From JAWOJF01 sp046481785 (GTDB taxonomy: Bacteria > Bacteroidota > Ignavibacteria > Ignavibacteriales > Ignavibacteriaceae), in the NCBI GenBank assembly GCA_046481785.1, contig JAWOJF010000082.1, positions 1-35,852 on the forward strand: a stretch of 35,852 bases of DNA, written 5' to 3'. Under the pieces are notes generated by a model. The model saw only the letters and a list, made by a program, of their open reading frames with translations, had not been told where the DNA came from and did no database searches. Below, piece by piece: positions 8,990 to 15,943 of this stretch. The translations under genes were made by a program, and so were the position numbers. The first letter of the stretch is position 1, and each line of letters starts with the position of its first letter.

Positions 8990-8995
8990 TATAAT
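8990..8995 (+). promoter_or_regulatory. Possible -10 element for tRNA-Arg
   Basis: A perfect TATAAT lies 16 nt upstream of the first tRNA base, a normal distance for a -10 box driving a tRNA with a short 5' leader. The -35 is weak (TTTCAA at 8968-8973, 16-nt spacer) and lies inside the AT inverted repeat, so this is tentative. Confidence 0.35.
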
Positions 8996-9011
8996 TTTAA
9001 TTGACTTTCCT

Positions 9012-9085
9012 GCGCCCGTAGTTCAAATGGATAGAACGTTGGATTCCGGTTCCAAAGGTTGAAGGTTCAAGTCCTTCCGGGCGTA
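9012..9085 (+). tRNA. tRNA-Arg (anticodon CCG)
   Basis: A 74-nt cloverleaf can be folded by eye. The acceptor stem is GCGCCCG / CGGGCGT, and the anticodon stem TTGGA / TCCAA (9039-9043 / 9051-9055) surrounds loop TTCCGGT with anticodon CCG at 9046-9048. The T arm is GAAGG-TTCAAGT-CCTTC (9061-9077), and the discriminator is A9085. CCA is not encoded. The 1:72 pair is G-U instead of the usual G-C. It reads the CGG arginine codon. A GAATT-type repeat array begins immediately after its 3' end. Confidence 0.93.
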
Positions 9086-9087
9086 CT

Positions 9088-9241
9088 AGAATTCGCGGAT
9101 TCACGAATTACCGGATTCACGAATTACCGGATTCGCGAGTTGCCGGATTCGCGAGTTGCCGGGTTCATAATTTGCCGGATTCTCGAATTACCCTGCTTTT
9201 GTATTGAATTCGCAAATCCGGTAATTCGCAAATTCGCTAAT
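9088..9241. repeat. Degenerate GAATT/GGATT unit array with an inverted arm
   Basis: From 9088 to about 9178, 16-bp units of the type GAATTACCGGATTCRC are repeated about five times. After a ~24-nt gap, 9203-9241 carries the same motif in reverse complement (AATCCGGTAATTCGCAAATT), so the whole locus can fold into a long imperfect hairpin. It resembles the 8217-8288 array and starts 3 nt after the tRNA. Confidence 0.8.
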
Positions 9242-9314
9242 TTCTTAATTGTATTTTTTGACTTTTGCCCTTAAATTTAAAGTCTGTATAAAAATTGTTT
9301 AAAAAGGAACTTAG

Positions 9315-10001
9315 ATGTTAACCAAAAAGAAAAGGCTCTCCCGTAAAGAGATAAAAGAAGATAAGTTTGTAGAAACGTATTATAAGGCGTATGGCTATTT
9401 TGAGGAGAATAAATCAAGGATTGGTATATATGTAGCTGCAATTGTTATTGTTGCTGCAGCCGTATACTTCTATATAAACAACAAAAATAGCCAGAATGAT
9501 GAGGCCGGTGCTCAGTTAGCAAGAGTAATGGTTTTATATGATAACGGCTCATATCTTGAAGCTATTGAAGGCCGTGCCGGCACCCCTATTATGGGCTTGA
9601 AAAAAATAGTAGATGAATACGGCAGTACTGAAAGTGGTGAAATAGCCAAAGTATATCTTGCTAATTCATATGTAATGCTTGGCAGGCTTGATGACGCATT
9701 AAAATATTACGAAGATTACAGCGGAGGGAACAAATTGTTTGAAGCCGCTGCATTATCCGGCGAAGCTGGTTATTACGCTTCCAAAAATGAATATGAGAAA
9801 GCCGCTGGTTTATATTTAAAAGCATCAAGAGTTTCAGAGGAGAATGTGTTAAATCCTGAATACATGCTTAAAGCAGGAATTAACTACATAAATGCCGGTA
9901 ATAAAGAAAAGGCAAAAGAATTGCTTGAAGATATAAGGGATAATTATAATACATCAGCAGCCTTCAGGGAAGTTGACAAACACCTGGCGCAGTTAGAGTA
10001 A
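9315..10001 (+). CDS. Membrane-anchored tetratricopeptide repeat protein
   Basis: 228 aa. A basic cytoplasmic N-terminus ('MLTKKKRLSRKEIKEDKF') precedes a single membrane helix (about residues 36-54, 'IGIYVAAIVIVAAAVYFYI'). The rest is predicted periplasmic, with TPR-like helix pairs ('AKVYLANSYVMLGRLDDALKYYEDY', 'AALSGEAGYYASKNEYEKAAGLYLKA', 'YMLKAGINYINAGNKEKAKELLEDI'). The topology is like YfgM/BamD-accessory TPR proteins, which act as envelope scaffolds or chaperone partners; the real partner is unknown. SD AAAGGAAC 6 nt before ATG is strong. It is followed by a terminator, so it seems monocistronic. Confidence 0.8.
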   Translation: MLTKKKRLSRKEIKEDKFVETYYKAYGYFEENKSRIGIYVAAIVIVAAAVYFYINNKNSQNDEAGAQLARVMVLYDNGSYLEAIEGRAGTPIMGLKKIVDEYGSTESGEIAKVYLANSYVMLGRLDDALKYYEDYSGGNKLFEAAALSGEAGYYASKNEYEKAAGLYLKASRVSEENVLNPEYMLKAGINYINAGNKEKAKELLEDIRDNYNTSAAFREVDKHLAQLE

Positions 10002-10071
10002 TTCTCTGTCTGGTATCTGCAGAATAACGAAGCAATCTCACACCAGGAGTGATTTTACTCCAAATTTTTAG

Positions 10072-10102
10072 AACCGCATTTTTAAAAAATTGCGGTTTTT
10101 TT
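10072..10102 (+). terminator. Rho-independent terminator after the TPR gene
   Basis: Stem AACCGCA / TGCGGTT with an AT-rich inner part (TTTTTAAAAAA), followed by a run of T. It lies 70 nt past the stop codon and separates the TPR gene from the efp-acc group. Confidence 0.85.
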
Positions 10103-10235
10103 AATGATTTTTTACAAAAAATGGACAGAAATTGTCTAAAATCGTTCAGAATCTGGAAATTTCATTTCTTGACTTTCAGGCCTTATATCTCTATTTTTTG
10201 AACCCTATTTAATAACAAAAATTGACAATCCTTTT

Positions 10236-10799
10236 ATGGCAGACACTTCAGACTTCAGAAACGGCCTAATAATTAAATATAAGAATGATTTATACACAAT
10301 TGTAGAATTTCAGCATGTAAAGCCGGGAAAAGGGGGGGCTTTTGTAAGAAGTACTTTAAAAAATCTTAGGACAGGTAAAGTACTCGATAATACTTTTCGT
10401 TCCGGTGAATCTGTAGAAGTAGTAAGAGTTGAAAGAAGAAAGTACCAGTATTTATACCGTGAGGGGGAATTTCTTGTTTGTATGGATAATGGAACTTATG
10501 ATCAGATAAATGTACCTGCTGATTTGTTTGGAGACGGAATAGATTATCTAAAAGAAAGTGAAGAAGTTGAGATTCTATTTAACGGTACCGAAATAATAAA
10601 TGTTGAAATTCCGGTTTTTGTTTTTTTAAAAGTTGTAGAAACCGAACCTGGTTTTAGAGGAGATACAGCCACCGGAGCGAATAAACCTGCTAAACTTGAA
10701 ACAGGTGCATCAGTAAACGTTCCTTTATTTATTAATGAGGGGGATGTTCTAAAAGTTGATACACGTACCGGCGGCTATGTTGAAAGAGTAAAATCTTAA
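10236..10799 (+). CDS. efp: Translation elongation factor P
   Basis: 187 aa with the three EF-P domains. It binds between the P and E sites of the ribosome and relieves stalling at polyproline. The KOW-like N-domain carries 'VKPGKGGAF', placing the conserved modifiable lysine at residue 32 (equivalent to E. coli Lys34). The neighbouring residues are PGKGGAF, so the lysine type rather than the arginine type is present. No modification genes (epmA/epmB or others) are in this window. The ATG has no SD. It is 12 nt from accB, giving the efp-accB-accC order common in bacteria. Confidence 0.97.
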   Translation: MADTSDFRNGLIIKYKNDLYTIVEFQHVKPGKGGAFVRSTLKNLRTGKVLDNTFRSGESVEVVRVERRKYQYLYREGEFLVCMDNGTYDQINVPADLFGDGIDYLKESEEVEILFNGTEIINVEIPVFVFLKVVETEPGFRGDTATGANKPAKLETGASVNVPLFINEGDVLKVDTRTGGYVERVKS

Positions 10800-10811
10800 T
10801 AAGGAAAACAA

Positions 10812-11276
10812 ATGGATTTAAACCTCGTTAAAAAACTGATAAAGTTAGTTGATTCCAGTGATATAACTGATCTTGAAATTGAGGAAAGCGGATTTAGAGT
10901 AAAAATAGCAAAAAAGATAAGGGGAATTCAATCAGTATCACATCCTCAGTTTATAACAACTCCTGTTGAACATCATGCATCTGCAGAAAAAACAGAAACT
11001 GAAAAAGCGCCGCCAAAAGAAGAAAGCCAGTCTAATCTTTACGAAATACGTTCTCCTATTGTTGGCACTTTCTACAGGGCTCCTGCACCGGATGCTGATT
11101 CTTATATCCAGGTTGGTGATGTAGTTGCACCAGGTACTGTTCTTTGTATTGTTGAAGCGATGAAGTTAATGAATGAAATAGAATCAGATGTTAGCGGCAA
11201 AGTGATGAAAATTCTTGTTGAGAATGGTAAACCGGTGGAATATAATCAGCCTCTGTTCCTGGTTCAGCTTGCCTGA
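10812..11276 (+). CDS. accB: Acetyl-CoA carboxylase biotin carboxyl carrier protein
   Basis: 154 aa. The N-terminal helix region 'MDLNLVKKLIKLVDSSDITDLEIEE' is followed by a Pro/Ala/Glu-rich linker (about 50-75) and a biotinyl domain ending the protein. The biotin attachment site is Lys118 in 'VEAMKLMNE', and the BCCP 'thumb' region ('YRAPAPDADSYIQVGD') is present. It carries the carboxyl group between AccC and the AccAD transferase in the first step of fatty-acid synthesis. SD AAGGA precedes ATG. accC follows after a 99-nt gap; accA and accD are not here. Confidence 0.97.
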   Translation: MDLNLVKKLIKLVDSSDITDLEIEESGFRVKIAKKIRGIQSVSHPQFITTPVEHHASAEKTETEKAPPKEESQSNLYEIRSPIVGTFYRAPAPDADSYIQVGDVVAPGTVLCIVEAMKLMNEIESDVSGKVMKILVENGKPVEYNQPLFLVQLA

Positions 11277-11375
11277 TGAGGCTTTTGCGCAAGTACAACT
11301 TATTGCATTCCGATCCGCTGCAACACCTGCTGACAGCAGGCCGGCTTCGCTAAGTTCAAATAAATTGAGGATTAA

Positions 11376-12707
11376 GTGTTTGAAAAAATTTTAATTGCAA
11401 ACAGGGGTGAAATAGCTCTGCGTATTATACGCACTTGTAAGGAACTAGGGATTAAAACTGTTGCAATCTATTCTGAGGCCGACAGGGAATCCCTGCATGT
11501 TACCTTTGCAGATGAAGCAGTTTGTATTGGTCCTGCACCAAGCAGAGACAGTTATTTAAAAATACCACTTATAATTTCTGCTGCTCATATTACAGGAGCA
11601 GATGCTATTCATCCCGGTTACGGTTTCCTTGCTGAAAACGCCCATTTTTCAGAGATATGTGCTGAAACAGGTATTAAGTTTATCGGTCCTTCTCCACAAA
11701 TGATTAATGCAATGGGTGATAAATCATTTGCAAAAGATACAATGAAAAAAAACGGTGTCCCGGTTATACCCGGAAGTGATGGTGTAGTGAAAGATGTAAA
11801 TGACGGGAAAAGTATTGCTTTGGAAATCGGGTTTCCTGTTATTATAAAAGCATCTGCAGGCGGCGGCGGCAAGGGTATGAGGATTGTTTTTGAGGAAAAG
11901 GACTTTGAGAAAGCTTATCAGTCGGCAAAAGTAGAAGCAGAAGCATCTTTTAATAATTCTGATGTTTATATTGAAAAGTATGTTGAAAATCCGCGCCATG
12001 TGGAAATTCAAATAATGGGTGATATGTTTGGTAATGTTTATCATTATGGTGAAAGAGACTGTTCTGTACAAAGACGCCATCAAAAGCTGATTGAAGAATC
12101 TCCCTCTCCTTTTATTGATGCTGAAATGAGAAACCAAATGGGGGATACTGCAATACTTGGTGCCAAAGCGGTTAACTATGAAGGCGCAGGTACAATTGAA
12201 TTTCTTGTTGACAAAAACAAAAATTTTTATTTTATGGAAATGAATACAAGAATTCAGGTTGAACATCCGGTTACTGAATTTGTTTATGGAGTTGATCTTA
12301 TAAGGCAGCAGATACTTGTTGCGGCAGGCGAACATATTGAATCACTGCCTAAAAAACCGGTTGGACATAGTATTGAATTCAGGATAAATGCTGAGGACCC
12401 CGCTGCAGGTTTCAGGCCTTCACCGGGAAAAATTCAATCACTCCATTTTCCCGGCGGATTTGGTGTTAGAGTTGATTCACATATTTACCAGGGGTATACA
12501 ATTCCTCCACATTATGATTCTTTAATTGCTAAGTTAATTGTGTGGGGGAAAAACAGGCAGCATGCTGTTGCCCGCGGGAAAAGAGCCCTTGAGGAGTTTA
12601 TTGTTGAAGGTATAAAAACTACCGTCCCTTTCCATCTGCAGGTTCTGGAAGATAAAAGATTTTTAAGCGGTAATTTTGATACCAGTTTTATTGACACCAT
12701 GCATTAA
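11376..12707 (+). CDS. accC: Biotin carboxylase subunit of acetyl-CoA carboxylase
   Basis: 443 aa, close to the usual 445-450. It carboxylates biotin on BCCP with ATP and bicarbonate. Visible are the N-terminal 'KILIANRGEIALRIIRTCKELGI', 'HPGYGFLAEN', the ATP-grasp glycine loop 'KASAGGGGKGMRIV', 'EKYVENPRHVEIQIMGD', the catalytic 'ERDCSVQRRHQKLIEESPSP' and 'FMEMNTRIQVEHPVTE'. The start is GTG at 11376 with a GAGG SD. The 99-nt gap to accB holds a short CCTGCTGACAGCAGG hairpin (11328-11342) that could modulate the accB:accC ratio. The C-terminus is slightly short but contains the closing domain. Confidence 0.97.
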   Translation: MFEKILIANRGEIALRIIRTCKELGIKTVAIYSEADRESLHVTFADEAVCIGPAPSRDSYLKIPLIISAAHITGADAIHPGYGFLAENAHFSEICAETGIKFIGPSPQMINAMGDKSFAKDTMKKNGVPVIPGSDGVVKDVNDGKSIALEIGFPVIIKASAGGGGKGMRIVFEEKDFEKAYQSAKVEAEASFNNSDVYIEKYVENPRHVEIQIMGDMFGNVYHYGERDCSVQRRHQKLIEESPSPFIDAEMRNQMGDTAILGAKAVNYEGAGTIEFLVDKNKNFYFMEMNTRIQVEHPVTEFVYGVDLIRQQILVAAGEHIESLPKKPVGHSIEFRINAEDPAAGFRPSPGKIQSLHFPGGFGVRVDSHIYQGYTIPPHYDSLIAKLIVWGKNRQHAVARGKRALEEFIVEGIKTTVPFHLQVLEDKRFLSGNFDTSFIDTMH

Positions 12708-12745
12708 TTTCATGATTTTTAAGGTAATAATTAAAAATTTACAGT

Positions 12746-12795
12746 ACAGGCTTTGGCCTGTGACTTATAAATACACAGGCTAAAGCCTGTGCTGC
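12746..12795. repeat. REP-like palindromic repeat pair (CACAGGCTAAAGCCTGTG family)
   Basis: Two palindromic units in the accC-gcvH gap: ACAGGCTTTGGCCTGT (12746-12761) and CACAGGCTAAAGCCTGTG plus tail CTGC (12774-12795). The same family occurs as a pair at 21629-21690. The doubled palindromes resemble REP/BIME elements. Confidence 0.85.
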
Positions 12796-12817
12796 ATTAA
12801 ATACAAGAGGTTTATAA

Positions 12818-13198
12818 ATGAATTTCCCATCAAACTTAAAGTACACAAAAGAACATGAATGGATCTCCATTGAAGGCACTAACGGGCTTATTGGAATTAC
12901 AGAATATGCCCAGAGTGAATTAGGTGATATAGTTTATCTTGATATTGATCCTAATATTGGTGCGGTAAAAAAAGGAGATTCAATGGGAACTATTGAAGCT
13001 GTAAAAACTGTAAGCGAACTTTATGCCCCCTGCACCGGAAAAATTGTGGAAGTTAACAGTCAGCTTCAGACAAGTCCTGAACTCATAAATTCCGATCCTT
13101 ATGGTCAGGGCTGGATGATAAAAATTGAAATAGCAGATCTGAATGAACTTGGTGATTTGCTGGATAGTGAAGCATACAAGAAGTTGATCGGGAAATAG
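12818..13198 (+). CDS. gcvH: Glycine cleavage system H protein
   Basis: 126 aa, full length. It carries a lipoyl arm that shuttles the aminomethyl group between the P, T and L proteins of glycine cleavage. The lipoylation site is Lys63 in 'GTIEAVKTVSELYAP', with 'EHEWISIEG' and 'GITEYAQSELGDIVYLDID' upstream as in the family. SD AGAGG precedes ATG. gcvP and gcvT are not in the window. It stands alone between a REP pair and a terminator, and may also take part in lipoate metabolism. Confidence 0.96.
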   Translation: MNFPSNLKYTKEHEWISIEGTNGLIGITEYAQSELGDIVYLDIDPNIGAVKKGDSMGTIEAVKTVSELYAPCTGKIVEVNSQLQTSPELINSDPYGQGWMIKIEIADLNELGDLLDSEAYKKLIGK

Positions 13199-13217
13199 TA
13201 TTTTTTATTAACGTTTA

Positions 13218-13258
13218 AAGATGGCATCTTTTTAAGATGTCATCTTCTTCTTTTAAAA
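13218..13258 (+). terminator. Terminator after gcvH
   Basis: An 11-bp stem AAGATGGCATC / GATGTCATCTT (one G-T pair) with a T-rich loop, followed by a C/T-rich tail ending in TTTT. It lies 20 nt after the gcvH stop. The U-tract is imperfect. Confidence 0.7.
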
Positions 13259-13386
13259 TAAGATAGATTAAATAAAGGTTTCTACCCGTTATTCCCGCAG
13301 TAGTGGACTTATAATCCCAAAGGGCGGGGGAGTGGGCTGCACCGTGCAATACGACAAAATTCAATCCCATCCGGAAATATTATAAT

Positions 13387-14928
13387 ATGCAGAACCGCGA
13401 AACAATTTTAATTATAGATTTTGGATCTCAGTTTACACAGCTTATTACCCGAAGGATAAGGGAAGCCAATGTATACTCTGAAATTTATCCGCATACAATT
13501 TCACTGGAGATGGTAAAAGAGATCAGCCCGGTAGGGATAATTCTTTCCGGCGGGCCTATGAGTGTATATGATGAAGGTGCGCCCGATATTGAAAAAGCCA
13601 TTCTTGAAACCGGTGTTCCGGTTCTTGCTATATGTTACGGGCTTCAGCTTTTAAGTTACAAGCTTGGCGGAAAAGTTGATCCTGCAAAGGATAGAGAATA
13701 TGGTAAAGCCGAATTAAATGTAACTGAAAATACTCCTTTATTCAAAGATATTAAAAAGAGATCGGTAGTTTGGATGAGCCACGGTGATTATCTTACGGCA
13801 CTTCCGCAGGGTTATAAAATTACCGGAACTTCTGATCATTCACCTTTATGTGCTGTTTCAAATGAAGAGAAAAAAATATACGGTGTTCAGTTTCATCCCG
13901 AGGTGGCTCATACTGAAGAAGGGACTAAAATCTTACAGAATTTTCTTTTTGAGATATGTAAATGTAAAGGTGACTGGACTCCGCTGAATTTTATTGAAGA
14001 ATCTGTAATGAAAATAAAAGACCGGGTTGGCAGCGCTAAAGCTATTTGTGCTTTAAGCGGCGGAGTTGATTCAACTGTGGCAGCAGTGCTTCTTAAACAT
14101 GCAATAGGTGATAATCTTGTTTGTATCCATATAGATACAGGGCTAATGCGGAAAAACGAAAGCAAAAAAATTGCCGAAGTTTTTGAAGCACAACTGCAGC
14201 TTAATCATATTCATATTGATGCTTCAGAAAGATTCTTAAAAAATCTTGCGGGGGTTTCTGATCCCGAAAAAAAGAGAAAGATAATAGGTGGTACCTTTAT
14301 TGAGGTTTTTGAGGAGGAAGCAAAAAAAATAAAAGGGGCGGAATTCCTGGTTCAGGGAACACTTTACCCGGATGTAATAGAAAGCATATCTGTTAAAGGT
14401 GCTTCTGCTACTATTAAAACGCATCATAATGTAGGCGGGCTGCCTGAAAAAATGCATTTGAAATTAATTGAGCCGTTCAGAGAGCTGTTTAAAGATGAGG
14501 TGAGGAAGGTCGGGAGAGAATTAAATATTCCCGAGGATTTTATAGAACGGCATCCTTTTCCCGGTCCTGGTCTGGCTGTTCGGATAACAAGTGATATAAC
14601 AAAAGAAAGGCTTGACATTTTACGTGAAGCTGACGATATTTTTATAGAAGAGATTAGAAAAGCCGGATTATATACGGAAATCTGGCAGGCATTTTCAGTA
14701 TTGCTTTCCGTACAATCAGTTGGAGTAATGGGGGATGCACGTACATACGAAAACGTTCTTGCATTGCGTGCTGTAACTTCCGTTGACGGAATGACTGCAG
14801 ACTGGTTCCGTTTTGATCATGAATTTCTGGCAAACGTCTCCAACAAAATAATTAATAAGGTGAGGGGGATAAATAGGGTGGTATACGATATAAGTTCAAA
14901 ACCTCCCTCTACAATTGAATGGGAATAA
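13387..14928 (+). CDS. guaA: GMP synthase (glutamine-hydrolysing)
   Basis: 513 aa, full length. It converts XMP, ATP and glutamine to GMP. The N-terminal class I amidotransferase has nucleophile Cys83 in 'AICYGLQLLS' and His/Glu in 'GVQFHPEVAH'. The ATP-pyrophosphatase domain has the P-loop 'CALSGGVDSTVAAVLL'. The C-terminal dimerisation domain ends in 'DISSKPPSTIEWE', as is standard. The SD is weak (CGGAAA). The 190-bp upstream region contains the gcvH terminator, and no purine riboswitch could be recognised. The TPR gene downstream begins at its stop codon. Confidence 0.98.
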   Translation: MQNRETILIIDFGSQFTQLITRRIREANVYSEIYPHTISLEMVKEISPVGIILSGGPMSVYDEGAPDIEKAILETGVPVLAICYGLQLLSYKLGGKVDPAKDREYGKAELNVTENTPLFKDIKKRSVVWMSHGDYLTALPQGYKITGTSDHSPLCAVSNEEKKIYGVQFHPEVAHTEEGTKILQNFLFEICKCKGDWTPLNFIEESVMKIKDRVGSAKAICALSGGVDSTVAAVLLKHAIGDNLVCIHIDTGLMRKNESKKIAEVFEAQLQLNHIHIDASERFLKNLAGVSDPEKKRKIIGGTFIEVFEEEAKKIKGAEFLVQGTLYPDVIESISVKGASATIKTHHNVGGLPEKMHLKLIEPFRELFKDEVRKVGRELNIPEDFIERHPFPGPGLAVRITSDITKERLDILREADDIFIEEIRKAGLYTEIWQAFSVLLSVQSVGVMGDARTYENVLALRAVTSVDGMTADWFRFDHEFLANVSNKIINKVRGINRVVYDISSKPPSTIEWE

Positions 14929-14929
14929 A

Positions 14930-15835
14930 GTGGACTCTTCTCTCAGGATAGAGCATAAATTAAAATCAGCACGTCTCTTTGAAGCACAGGGAAAACCTCT
15001 TCATGCTCTTCAAATATATACTTCTTTAATTGAAGAGTTCCCGGAACATGCCGATACTTATTGCTGCCTGGCAGAATTATATGAGGCACTCAATAAGATA
15101 GAATCTTCAATATCTTTATTAAAATCTTTTCTTGCTGAAAATCCTGAGAATAAAGAGGTTAGATTATTTTTAGGACAATTCCTGCTCCGGAACTCAAGAT
15201 GGGAACAGGCCATAGAATTCCTGGAATACTTTCTTCCGGAAGAGGAACCCATGGCGGCATTTTTTCTTGGTTTTTCTTATTTTATGCTTAAAGATTATGA
15301 ACGAGCCAAGATCAGCTTTATTAATTTTATTGCTGTAGAAAAACAAACCGAGCTTCTTCATGAAGCACATATTTATCTTGCCAAAATTGAGATTCAGTTA
15401 AAAAACTTTGAATCTGCTTTATCATTTGCACAGAAAGCAAATGTTATTTATTCAAATTTCTGGGAATTGAATTTAATCTTTGCAATTACATATTATAACC
15501 TTGGAATGTATGCCCATGCTGTTGTACCTGCAGAAAAAGCAGTTAAATTAAGTCCGCAGGAACCTTCTCCATATGAATGGGCAGGGAAGGTTTATTCCAA
15601 ACTGGGAGAATATACCAAAGCTGAAGAAAAATTCTTAAAATATATTGAACTGATAGAAGACGCAACCTCAGATATATATGCAAGGCTTGCAGAAGTTTGT
15701 CTGAAAATAAAAAAACCTAAAGACGCCCTTGCATATTTTGATGTTGCCCTAAAGCTGGATCCGCAAAACAAGACGGCTATGCAGGGGAAACAAAATGCTT
15801 CAAATATAATTAATGGAATAGTTAATGATGGATAA
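14930..15835 (+). CDS. Tetratricopeptide repeat protein
   Basis: About 301 aa, made almost wholly of TPR helix pairs ('HALQIYTSLIEEFPEHADTYCCLAELYEAL', 'EWAGKVYSKLGEYTKAEEKFLKYIEL', 'YARLAEVCLKIKKPKDALAYFDVALKLDP'). It has no signal peptide or membrane segment, so it is probably a cytosolic scaffold. The preferred start is GTG at 14930, one nucleotide after the guaA stop and preceded by GGGAAT. A TTG at 14915 inside guaA is an alternative. Tight coupling to guaA suggests co-transcription, though no functional link is known. It lies just upstream of another TPR-containing gene. Confidence 0.75.
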   Translation: MDSSLRIEHKLKSARLFEAQGKPLHALQIYTSLIEEFPEHADTYCCLAELYEALNKIESSISLLKSFLAENPENKEVRLFLGQFLLRNSRWEQAIEFLEYFLPEEEPMAAFFLGFSYFMLKDYERAKISFINFIAVEKQTELLHEAHIYLAKIEIQLKNFESALSFAQKANVIYSNFWELNLIFAITYYNLGMYAHAVVPAEKAVKLSPQEPSPYEWAGKVYSKLGEYTKAEEKFLKYIELIEDATSDIYARLAEVCLKIKKPKDALAYFDVALKLDPQNKTAMQGKQNASNIINGIVNDG

Positions 15836-15848
15836 AATATGATTGATG

Positions 15849-15943
15849 TAAAAGCAATTAGCGGTTCTTTGCGCCATTCCGTCTTTGCGGTAATACCGAA
15901 AGGACAACCGCAGAGACGCCGTGACGCAAAGAAAACGCAAAGC
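15849..15943. repeat. ACCGCAGAGACGC / GCGTCTTTGCGGT-type inverted repeat
   Basis: Left arm 'TTGCGCCATTCCGTCTTTGCG' (about 15869-15889) and right arm 'ACCGCAGAGACGCCGTGACG' (about 15906-15925), followed by CAAAG words. This resembles the 'accgcagagacgcagaggcgcaaag' interspersed palindrome met in many unrelated bacterial genomes. It lies between the TPR gene and the probable true start of the next gene, and it happens to be an open frame. Confidence 0.65.

Noticed and set aside
8217..9241. CRISPR array
   Set aside because: The repeated units are only 8-16 bp, contiguous and without unique spacers, and no cas genes are present.
11724..12335. 203-codon minus-strand ORF inside accC
   Set aside because: The composition (Cys/Phe/Asn/Ile-rich) is that of an antisense frame of accC, which is clearly the real gene.
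13199..13386. Purine riboswitch upstream of guaA
   Set aside because: No conserved purine-aptamer junction or loop sequences were found; the only clear structure is the gcvH terminator.
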